Made by a program: the position numbers and the translations under genes
Source: WLXB01 sp040221475
GTDB taxonomy: Bacteria; Pseudomonadota; Alphaproteobacteria; Rhodospirillales; Rhodospirillaceae
Direction of reading: 5' to 3'
DNA length: 64,000 nt
NCBI GenBank assembly: GCA_040221475.1
Contig: JAVKEJ010000058.1
Coordinates: 595,989-659,988, forward strand
Notes under the pieces: model-generated
Told to the model about the DNA's origin: nothing
What the model saw: only the letters and a program-made list of their open reading frames with translations
Databases searched by the model: none
Part shown: positions 27,919-35,315 of the stretch, one piece after another
Layout of the letters: every line of letters begins with the position of its first letter
How positions within the stretch are numbered: position 1 is the stretch's first letter

Positions 27919-28854
27919 TTAATTTAAACCACCTTGCCGTTTTGTCTTAAGCAGCAAACGCAGTCCTGTACGCACCGGTGTGGCCCGTTCGCGGTCGGTG
28001 AGCTCTATTTTGACTCCCGAATGCCGTTCTATTTTCCAGACCGCATAGTCCAAGCCGCCTTTAAACGTGAAGGCGGCCTTGATCAGACGTGCGGCGTTCA
28101 AAAAGCGTCCCCACCAGCGCCGCAAGCGCCAGTCCCAAGGCCAACCCCAAGGCCAACCCCAAGGCATCTCAGATGGGGCTTGGCGTTCGGCTGCAGCATC
28201 AATGTTTAGATCGCGTAAGGCCGCCTGACCGATCCTGATAAACCGGTCCTTTTGTAGGTCCACAAGTTGATCGGCTTTGGAGTCCGGCTCCGGACGCAGT
28301 TCGGATTTATAGGTCGCGCGGAACGCCGTGATCCATAGATCCTCAACCTCAAACGGCCCCCCCATCAGGGGAACGGTTTTGCTCAAGAGCGTCCTAACTG
28401 CGCGGGCCAGGGCTTTTTCAACTGCCGTGCGTGCGCCTGCGGTGGCGGCGTAAACAAGGCCCGCCGGTTGCGCAAACCTTGCCCACAGTGCCGAGGCAAA
28501 CGTTGTTTCTGAGGTGCCGCGGATGAAGGCTCCAAGAGTCATGACGGCCACTTTCGCGCGCACCACACGGCCCTCAAAATCACATTCATGATAATAGACG
28601 TTGGGCGGCAGAATCGTTCCGAAGGTGGCGCTGACCGCGCTGTTTAAGGCGGGCCGTAAAGCCTCAACCAACACATAAAAGTCGAGCATGAGGTCTTTGT
28701 CGGTGCCCAGTCGCAGGCAGGATCCGTAAAACACAATAGCCTGGGTGCCCCTTCCGTACGTTTGTTTGAGGTGCTCAACCATTGCAGCCGCTGCCGGAAA
28801 GGGTGTGATTTTGCTTTCTTCCGCGATGAGGCTGTCGAGGGAGGATGTGGTCAT
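27919..28854 (-). CDS. Nucleotidyltransferase-fold protein of the ceramide cluster (CpgA-like)
   Basis: A 311-residue protein. FYGSCLRLGTDKDLMLDFYV (about residues 42-61) has the G-S and D-x-D spacing of nucleotidyltransferases such as Tam41-type CDP-lipid enzymes. Its place between spt and a ceramide-kinase-like gene matches cpgA of Caulobacter, needed for ceramide phosphoglycerate. A Trp/Pro-rich segment PWGWPWGWPWDW (about 231-242) is encoded by a 12-bp tandem repeat. The GNAT-type membrane-facing tail is basic. Reaction unproven; it lies 15 bases after the kinase gene, so both form an operon. Confidence 0.6.
   Translation of the reverse strand: MTTSSLDSLIAEESKITPFPAAAAMVEHLKQTYGRGTQAIVFYGSCLRLGTDKDLMLDFYVLVEALRPALNSAVSATFGTILPPNVYYHECDFEGRVVRAKVAVMTLGAFIRGTSETTFASALWARFAQPAGLVYAATAGARTAVEKALARAVRTLLSKTVPLMGGPFEVEDLWITAFRATYKSELRPEPDSKADQLVDLQKDRFIRIGQAALRDLNIDAAAERQAPSEMPWGWPWGWPWDWRLRRWWGRFLNAARLIKAAFTFKGGLDYAVWKIERHSGVKIELTDRERATPVRTGLRLLLKTKRQGGLN
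28134..28165 (-). repeat. 12-bp tandem repeat coding for PWGW units
   Basis: The unit CCCAAGGCCAAC occurs twice head to tail (28134-28145, 28146-28157) followed by a partial third copy to 28165. In the minus-strand gene it encodes repeated Pro-Trp-Gly-Trp. Repeat slippage could change copy number without a frameshift. Confidence 0.8.
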
Positions 28855-28869
28855 TTTTTTATTATCTTC

Positions 28870-29823
28870 CTACCATCGCACGAAGGTCAGGGTTTGGCTG
28901 CTGTCCAGCCGGATCGGTGTGTCGGTGTTCGTCTCGTAGATCTCGCCATCCAAGGTGTACGTCCCATCAAAAGAGAATGACACAGACTCTGTGCGGCGCA
29001 CCGTCCGGTGCTTGGTTGCCTTAAATCTCCGCCGGAGCAGTCCAGCAAAGGTCGAGAGCACAGGAATCGCTCCTGGGCGCAAACTGATATAGTTCATCGG
29101 GCCCGCGCCCCCAGAAGGGTGTGCACGCATGCCCAGGAGCATTTTATCCATGGTCGTGGCCATCACCACAAAGAAACGACCGTCTTCTGACCAACCTCCG
29201 TCTTCCGTGGTTACACGCACAGTCCCACCCTGAGGCCCGGACTTCAGGGCCCGCCAAAGTAACAGGCACACAGCCGCGCTGTGAGACAGCGTATTGGGCC
29301 ACCCCAGAGGATAAATCTTGCGGCGGCAGTACAAAATACCGTCGACCACGTCTGCGCCGCCAAAAAACGCACCATGCTTTGGTGGGGCAGAGCCATGATA
29401 CAGTGTCAGAATCGCTTGCGTATGCTGGGTGCGAGGCAATGTGCCCTCGCCGCAATGCACCAATAATGCGGCCAAAGCTTCTCGCCGATCGCCCGTTAAA
29501 CTCCAGGCCGCCGCAGTCATGTTGGTTTTGCCCGAGGGCAGCAGGGCGAGCGCGGGTAACGTGGTGTATGGTCCGTCATTCAACAGACCGGAAAACACCA
29601 AACCAGCGGTGCCATCGCCGCCATCAATCGCTAACGTCTCAATGCCCGCGGTGGCGCAGTCTCTAAGGATGACGGGGATGTCCGCAATCTGGTCGATCAC
29701 ATAGTGACGCACCCAGGCATGACCCGCGATGATATCCAGCAGCCAGGCACCGTCAGCCTTATTCTGGGTGCTTAAATGATTACTGATGATGGCGAGGCGT
29801 GGGGCAGTTAAAGCAGCGGTCAC
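28870..29823 (-). CDS. Diacylglycerol-kinase-fold lipid kinase, likely ceramide kinase (CpgB-like)
   Basis: A 317-residue lipid kinase of the DAGK catalytic family. The nucleotide-binding motif is IDGGDGTAGLVFSGLL (about residues 67-82); the second motif, usually GTANDLA, reads SGKTNMTAAA. A C-terminal beta domain ends with LDGEIYE, the usual late acidic motif. In Caulobacter the gene at this position is a ceramide kinase (cpgB), which makes the first step to anionic sphingolipids. Start is GTG at 29823. Divergent from lptF across about 190 bases. Confidence 0.72.
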   Translation of the reverse strand: MTAALTAPRLAIISNHLSTQNKADGAWLLDIIAGHAWVRHYVIDQIADIPVILRDCATAGIETLAIDGGDGTAGLVFSGLLNDGPYTTLPALALLPSGKTNMTAAAWSLTGDRREALAALLVHCGEGTLPRTQHTQAILTLYHGSAPPKHGAFFGGADVVDGILYCRRKIYPLGWPNTLSHSAAVCLLLWRALKSGPQGGTVRVTTEDGGWSEDGRFFVVMATTMDKMLLGMRAHPSGGAGPMNYISLRPGAIPVLSTFAGLLRRRFKATKHRTVRRTESVSFSFDGTYTLDGEIYETNTDTPIRLDSSQTLTFVRW

Positions 29824-30013
29824 AGTGGTGGGGCCTTATACTGAAGAAGGTCTCGAACCCTTACATAATGTTTCAAAAGCTTTGATTTGACGATCTTGCG
29901 TCTGCCCGCCATGTTGCCGTTGCTTGAAGATTTCCTACGAAAAGCCGGAAACCACCGGTTACGGGCAATTTTCTGGCGCTGACTCAGGGACCTGAAGGGC
30001 AAAGGCCGTCTGA

Positions 30014-31273
30014 ATGACGGTCATAACGACCATGTTCAAAGCGCTCGACATTTATCTCTTACGGCAGATTATGCCAACCCTGCTTGTAACATTGCTGATC
30101 GCGGCGGTGATTCTGCTGCTCGAGCGCATGTTGCGGCTGTTAGATATTGCGGTCGGGAATGGCGTCTCGACCCTGGTTGTTTTCCAGATGTTGTTTAACC
30201 TGATTCCCCATTACATCGGTTTGGCCTTGCCGGCGGCCCTGTTTTTGGGTGTGCTTTTGGCCTTCCGCAAGTTGTCGTCACAGTCTGAACTGGATGCCAT
30301 TCAATCCTCGGGGATTGGCTTGAGCCGCTTTATCCGCCCGGCCGTCATTCTGGGCCTGTTCATGATGATCTTCAATTTGATCCTGGTCGGGTATTTGCAG
30401 CCGTTCAGCCGTTACGCCTATCGCGCGCTTCTGTTCAATGTCACCAGCGGTGTGCTGGAATCCGGCATTGGCGAAGGCGTCTTTATGGATTTGCCCAATG
30501 GCTACACCTTGCGGGTCGAACAATCCCGTGGTGCCGGGCGAGAGCTGTTTGGGGTTTTTGCCCATCAGCAAAAAGAGGATGGCACCATCGTTACGTTAAC
30601 GGCCAAGCGGGGCCGGTTGGTCTCAGGCGGTCCAGATAACCCAACCAGCCTCAGATTGTTTCAGGGCAACCGGTCTGAGTGGTCTCCGGGGGCGAGTTCG
30701 GCCAATACCGTCAGCTTTGATGCCTTTGACTGGCCGCTCAACCTTGATCAACTGATACGCTTTCGCATGCGCGGCGGTGATGAACGCGAGTTAACAATTG
30801 ACGAGTTGTTGCGTGGCTACGTCAAAAACATGTCGGTCGATGAAAATGGAGTGAGGCTTGTCGCGGCCAATCCGGAGATCTATCCGGAGGATCGTGTGCC
30901 GCCCGCTGCCGCTGCCGCTGAACTGCATGGCCGTATTGTTTTCTCGTTATCGATTTTATTTTTACCGATGCTGGCGGCCCCGCTTGGCATCATGACTCAC
31001 CGTGCCAGTAAATCTTTTGGCCTGGTCGTCGGCTTGTTGACGCTGGTGGTCTACCATAAGATTCTTGAGTTTAGCGAAGCCTATGCGACGGTGGGCGGCG
31101 TCGCGCCTGGTCCAGCGCTGTGGGTGCCCTTTGCCATATTTATTGCCGGCACATCCTATTTATTTCTCAAAACTGAAGCGGTCGCAGGGGCGACGCCCAT
31201 GCAGCGTATGGAAGACCGGTGGTCTGGAATGATCAGCAGTATCATGCGTCTGTTCCGCAGAAGCCGCAGCTAG
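30014..31273 (+). CDS. lptF: LptF-family permease
   Basis: Inner-membrane permease of the LptBFG type, 419 residues: two N-terminal and three or four C-terminal membrane segments around a large periplasmic jellyroll domain (about residues 130-300). Typical are LPHYIGLALPAALFLGVLLA-like segments, SELDAIQSSGIG (coupling helix) and a C-terminal PLGIMTHRASKS. An lptG gene follows 12 bases later. Being inside the ceramide cluster, this pair may export ceramides or LPS or both; lptB is 29 kb away. Confidence 0.88.
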   Translation: MTVITTMFKALDIYLLRQIMPTLLVTLLIAAVILLLERMLRLLDIAVGNGVSTLVVFQMLFNLIPHYIGLALPAALFLGVLLAFRKLSSQSELDAIQSSGIGLSRFIRPAVILGLFMMIFNLILVGYLQPFSRYAYRALLFNVTSGVLESGIGEGVFMDLPNGYTLRVEQSRGAGRELFGVFAHQQKEDGTIVTLTAKRGRLVSGGPDNPTSLRLFQGNRSEWSPGASSANTVSFDAFDWPLNLDQLIRFRMRGGDERELTIDELLRGYVKNMSVDENGVRLVAANPEIYPEDRVPPAAAAAELHGRIVFSLSILFLPMLAAPLGIMTHRASKSFGLVVGLLTLVVYHKILEFSEAYATVGGVAPGPALWVPFAIFIAGTSYLFLKTEAVAGATPMQRMEDRWSGMISSIMRLFRRSRS

Positions 31274-31285
31274 TACGTTTATCCT

Positions 31286-32356
31286 ATGATTCTTTCTTGG
31301 TATTTGACGAAAGCGTATTTGACGCGTTTCTTTGCCTTGCTGTTTGGCTTGGTCGTGTTCTTGCAAATGCTCGACCTGCTGGCCAACGCAGATGCGGTGC
31401 TGGAAGGGGGGGGGCAGCCGGTCAGCGCCCTTGGCCGCTATATCATCTTACGCGTGCCGTCGATCATTGAAACAGTCGCGCCCTTGGCGGCGTTGCTGGG
31501 CGGACTCACAGCCTTGGTTGTGCTGGCCCGCAACAGTGAAATTATTGCCATGCGGGCGGCTGGCCGGTCGGTGTTGAGCTTGGTCGGCGGTCTGGTCGCT
31601 GTCGGCATGATCTTGGCGCTTGTGTTGTTCGTGTTCTCCGACCGTGTGGTTGTGCGCTTTAACGCCCAACTTGAAGACTGGAAAAGCACCGGCTATCAGC
31701 CGGGTGGCGAAATCGTTGATGGCAGTGAAACCTGGGTGATTGAAGGAAAGACCATCATCCGCGTCGGTCATGTGTTGAATAACGGGTCTGTGCTGAACGA
31801 CATTCGGTTGTTCCGTCAAAACGAAACCGACGCTGTGACCGATATTATCAATATTCGCCTCGCCATATGGGAAGAACAGGGCTGGACCTTATTTGGCACG
31901 GCGCGCGTTGGCGGCGATTCCGTTGCCACGCCTCTGCCTAAACCAGCCTGGGAGACCAAACTCACCCCGGATGATTTCAATAAATTGGCAAACCCGCCCA
32001 GCGAACTGACGTTTGATGAACTGGAACATTATGTGCGCGAGTTGGCGCTCGGAACGCGACCGGAATACTATTACGACACGTGGTTGCAGCGTAAATTGGC
32101 TGGTCCGGCTGTGCTCGCCTTGATGCCGCTTCTGGCGGCCATCGCCGCTTTTGCTCATCACCGCCAGGGCAGTGCGATCATGGTGATTGTCTATGGTATC
32201 TCGCTTGGGTTTGTCTTTATCGTGACCGACAATCTCTTGTTGGCCATGGGACAATTCGGCGCTTTACCGCCCATTGTGGCGGCCTGGTTGCCTTTGGCGC
32301 TGTTTGGCACCATAGGCTTGTGGATTGTGGTAAACTTAGAAAACAAAGGCGCTTAA
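31286..32356 (+). CDS. lptG: LptG-family permease
   Basis: Partner of LptF, 356 residues. N-terminal segment LTRFFALLFGLVVFLQMLDL, coupling helix with NSEIIAMRAAGRS, a periplasmic beta domain (about 100-260) and three C-terminal membrane segments ending VNLENKG. The conserved E-I-x-A-M-R-A-A-G loop contacts LptB. Co-transcription with lptF is very likely. Confidence 0.88.
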   Translation: MILSWYLTKAYLTRFFALLFGLVVFLQMLDLLANADAVLEGGGQPVSALGRYIILRVPSIIETVAPLAALLGGLTALVVLARNSEIIAMRAAGRSVLSLVGGLVAVGMILALVLFVFSDRVVVRFNAQLEDWKSTGYQPGGEIVDGSETWVIEGKTIIRVGHVLNNGSVLNDIRLFRQNETDAVTDIINIRLAIWEEQGWTLFGTARVGGDSVATPLPKPAWETKLTPDDFNKLANPPSELTFDELEHYVRELALGTRPEYYYDTWLQRKLAGPAVLALMPLLAAIAAFAHHRQGSAIMVIVYGISLGFVFIVTDNLLLAMGQFGALPPIVAAWLPLALFGTIGLWIVVNLENKGA

Positions 32357-32446
32357 CGTCTCTTTATGCCGACGTAAAAACAAGTATGGAAAACAGCCTG
32401 GCGGCACATTGCCGCTGACGCGAAAAACAAAAGAAGGGTTGAGACT

Positions 32447-33268
32447 GTGAAAATCGGATTCTGGTCGGATCGGGAGTACCACTTAGATCGCATGAATCTG
32501 AGTCAGCTCGCGGCGGCTTATTTTCAGTACTATGCCATTGCCGCATATTTTGCATTTGCGGCCTTAACAGCCAGCTACGCGGGTTGGGCCTGGGCGAATG
32601 GTCTGGCGTCATTCACGGGTCTGGCGGCTTCCGTTTTGGCAACGGTTCTGATTTATCCTTTGGTTTGGTATGTTCTGCATCGTTGGGTGCTGCATTCTAA
32701 GTGGATGTGGAAAAGCAAGCTCACCGCCCCGGTGTGGAAGCGCATCCATTACGATCACCATTCTGATCCCAACAACCTTAAAGTCTTGTTTGGCGCGTTG
32801 TACACCACCCTTCCCACCGTTGCGCTCGCCACCGTTCCTGTTGGGTATGCGCTAGCCGGCTGGCCTGGGGCTGCCGCCGCGTTGTGTGCGGGTGTGTTGC
32901 AAACCTGTTTTTACGAATTTATTCACTGCATTCAGCATTTGGGCTATGTGCCCCAATGGGCGTGGGTTAAGCGCATGAAGAAGCTTCACATGGCGCATCA
33001 CTTCCACAATGAAAACGGCAATTACGGCATCACCAATTACATGTGGGACCGTATTTTGGGCACCATGTACGAGAAAATCAAAATGCGTCCCAGGTCTGCC
33101 ACCGTGTTCAACCTCGGCTATGACGAAGAAGTGGCAAAGACCTATCCCTATGTCGCGGAGATGACAGAGGGTTGGCCGCATACGGCAAACCCGGTGCATC
33201 GTCAGCGTGAGGCCCTTGAGGAGTCCGATGGGTCTGTAGAGGACGGCAAGCTCGCCCCTTCGGCGTAG
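32447..33268 (+). CDS. Fatty acid hydroxylase / sterol desaturase superfamily protein
   Basis: Membrane-bound di-iron hydroxylase, 273 residues. The histidine clusters are complete: HRWVLHSKWMW, HYDHHSDPNN, HCIQHLG and HMAHHFHNENGNYG. Four or so hydrophobic segments surround them. In the context of spt and ceramide genes the likely substrate is a sphingoid base or the amide-linked fatty acid of ceramide. Start is GTG at 32447. Confidence 0.83.
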   Translation: MKIGFWSDREYHLDRMNLSQLAAAYFQYYAIAAYFAFAALTASYAGWAWANGLASFTGLAASVLATVLIYPLVWYVLHRWVLHSKWMWKSKLTAPVWKRIHYDHHSDPNNLKVLFGALYTTLPTVALATVPVGYALAGWPGAAAALCAGVLQTCFYEFIHCIQHLGYVPQWAWVKRMKKLHMAHHFHNENGNYGITNYMWDRILGTMYEKIKMRPRSATVFNLGYDEEVAKTYPYVAEMTEGWPHTANPVHRQREALEESDGSVEDGKLAPSA

Positions 33269-33287
33269 CGCGCAGCTTTTCTTCGCT

Positions 33288-34439
33288 ATGACGACGCCGG
33301 CCATAACCGTTCGCTCCGTGACCAGCAAAGCCGATCGTGAGACGTTTATCGCGCTCCCGGCTGCGTTTTTGGAAGACGATCCGGCCTGGGTGCCCCCGCT
33401 CAAGATGATGGTGCGTGACCAACTCAATCCCAAAAAGAATCCCTGGTTCAGTCATGGCGAAGCACAGCTGTTTCTGGCTGAACGTAATGGCGCGCCCATA
33501 GGCCGTATCTCAGCCCAGGTGGATCGCAGCCATCTGGAACGCTATAGCGATGACGTTGGTTTTTTCGGCTTCTTTGATTGTGTCGATGAACAGCCGGTGG
33601 CCGATGCCTTGTTCGAAGCGGCCGGCGCGTGGCTAAAAGAACGCGGTGTGAAGCACGTGCGCGGACCGTTCAGCCTGAACATCAATGAAGAATCCGGCTT
33701 GCTGGTCGAGGGCTTTGAGAGCCGCCCTCGGATGATGATGGGACACGCCCGGCCTTATTATCAAACCCTGGTCGAGAACGCCGGGTTTGCCGGCGTGCGC
33801 GATTTGCTTGCGTATCTCACACCTATGGACCCAGCCTTGCCGCTGAAGCACATGAAAATTCTGCAACGCTCGATTGATCGCAATCCCGGTTTGTCTCTGC
33901 GCCCGCTTGATCCGAAAAATTATGACGCTGACATTCGTATTCTGGTCGACCTGTTTAATGCCGCCTGGGCTGAAAACTGGGGCTTCGTGCCCATGACCGA
34001 AGCCGACGCCCAACATATGGCGAGAGAACTCAAGCCCATCTTGATTCCCGAATTGGTGTGGTTTGCCTTTTATGAAGGTGAGCCAGCGGCCATGGCGGTC
34101 GCGCTGCCAGACCTGAACGAAATGATCGCCGATCTCGGGGGCAACCTGTGGCCAACCGGCTGGATGAAACTGGCATTGCGCATTCTCACCCGGCGCAGCT
34201 GGTCGTCTGGCACCCGCGTGCCGTTGATGGGGGTCGCGCCGCGCTTTAAGCAAAAGTCCTTCGGCTCGGTTCTGGCGCTGATGGTCATCGGGTCTATTCG
34301 CACCGAGTCGCTCAAGCTCAATCTGCCGGTCTGCGAAATGAGTTGGATCTTAGAAGACAACACCCCCACCCGCCATTCCATCGAAACCATTGGCGGGCGG
34401 GTCTACAAAACCTACCGCGTGTACGAAAAAGCGCTTTAG
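33288..34439 (+). CDS. bcerS: GNAT-fold acyltransferase, candidate bacterial ceramide synthase
   Basis: A 383-residue protein with a split GNAT-like layout: VRSVTSKADRETFIALP at the N terminus, FLAERNGAPIGRISAQVD (acyl-CoA-binding strand region), FNAAWAENWGFVPMT and a C-terminal catalytic-like part. Family members near spt in Alphaproteobacteria are the proposed ceramide synthases (N-acylation of the sphingoid base). It starts 19 bases after the hydroxylase gene. Sequence alone gives GNAT; the ceramide role is from gene order. Confidence 0.62.
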   Translation: MTTPAITVRSVTSKADRETFIALPAAFLEDDPAWVPPLKMMVRDQLNPKKNPWFSHGEAQLFLAERNGAPIGRISAQVDRSHLERYSDDVGFFGFFDCVDEQPVADALFEAAGAWLKERGVKHVRGPFSLNINEESGLLVEGFESRPRMMMGHARPYYQTLVENAGFAGVRDLLAYLTPMDPALPLKHMKILQRSIDRNPGLSLRPLDPKNYDADIRILVDLFNAAWAENWGFVPMTEADAQHMARELKPILIPELVWFAFYEGEPAAMAVALPDLNEMIADLGGNLWPTGWMKLALRILTRRSWSSGTRVPLMGVAPRFKQKSFGSVLALMVIGSIRTESLKLNLPVCEMSWILEDNTPTRHSIETIGGRVYKTYRVYEKAL

Positions 34440-34508
34440 TCCTTATCAGGCCCCATCCCTGGACGGGGCTGGACTCGCCCCTTAATTGTCCATACAAATC
34501 AAAACACC

Positions 34509-35315
34509 ATGGAAGATGTCTGGATTCCCCTGTTGATTCGCATGGCGGTCACCGCAGCGGTTGTGGTCACCGCGACGCTCGCGGCGGAGCGCGCCGGGCC
34601 GTTTTATGGCTCGTTGATTGGCGCGTTTCCCACCTCGGCTGGCCCCGCTTATGTGATGCTCGCCCTAAAAGAAAGCGATGCCTTCGTTGCTGCCAGCGCG
34701 GTCGCCAGTATGTCCAGCATGGCGGCCATCGCGCCCTTTGTCGCAGTCATGGTCTGGCTGGCCCCGCGCACCAATGTGGTGTTCACAGTCGGCAGTGGCG
34801 TGCTGGTCTGGGCGGTGTTCGCCTTGCCGATCAGTCAAATCGCGTGGACGCCATGGACAGCCCTGGCGCTGAACTTGGTGATGTACCCCGCGTGTTTCTG
34901 GATCACCCGCAACATGGGCAAAGCGCCCGACAATCCAAAGCGTGCCCCGGGCACCTGGTATGATGTGCCGTTGCGCGCCCTGCTCATCGGCTTGTTTGTG
35001 GCGATGGTGGTGACCGGCTCAAACCTCATCGGCCCGGTGGTCACGGGGTTGGCGGCGGTGTTCCCAATTGTCTTCCTCAGTCTAACCGTCATCCTGCATC
35101 TGCGCTTGGGCGGCGAAGCTGCAGCCGCCACCATGCACAGCGCCATGCGGGTGGTGTCCGGCATGGTCCTCGCGTTAATGATTTTGCACTACGGCGTGGT
35201 CTGGTGGGGCGAAGCCATTGGCCTTAGCTTGTCATTGTTCGCCTCAATTCTTTGGGCTTTGTTGATGATTGCGCTGAACAGACGGCGCATGGCGGCATTG
35301 GCGGCGGCCGCCTAA
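34509..35315 (+). CDS. Polytopic membrane protein, unknown
   Basis: A 268-residue inner-membrane protein with seven to eight hydrophobic segments in two halves separated by a basic loop (MGKAPDNPKRAPGTWYD, about residues 137-153). I do not recognise the family. FYGSLIGAFPTSAGPAYVML in the first half and VVTGLAAVFPIVFLSLT in the second look like an internal duplication. It follows the ceramide cluster by 69 bases and may belong to it as a lipid or solute transporter; this is a guess from position. Confidence 0.65.
   Translation: MEDVWIPLLIRMAVTAAVVVTATLAAERAGPFYGSLIGAFPTSAGPAYVMLALKESDAFVAASAVASMSSMAAIAPFVAVMVWLAPRTNVVFTVGSGVLVWAVFALPISQIAWTPWTALALNLVMYPACFWITRNMGKAPDNPKRAPGTWYDVPLRALLIGLFVAMVVTGSNLIGPVVTGLAAVFPIVFLSLTVILHLRLGGEAAAATMHSAMRVVSGMVLALMILHYGVVWWGEAIGLSLSLFASILWALLMIALNRRRMAALAAAA

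Noticed and set aside
28134..28165. Similarity of CCCAAGGCCAA here to the CRISPR repeat
   Set aside because: Eleven bases shared with the repeat by chance; it is part of a coding tandem repeat far from the array.
29820..30002. 60-residue minus-strand frame between the lipid kinase and lptF
   Set aside because: It fills the divergent promoter region and is very basic without any family pattern.
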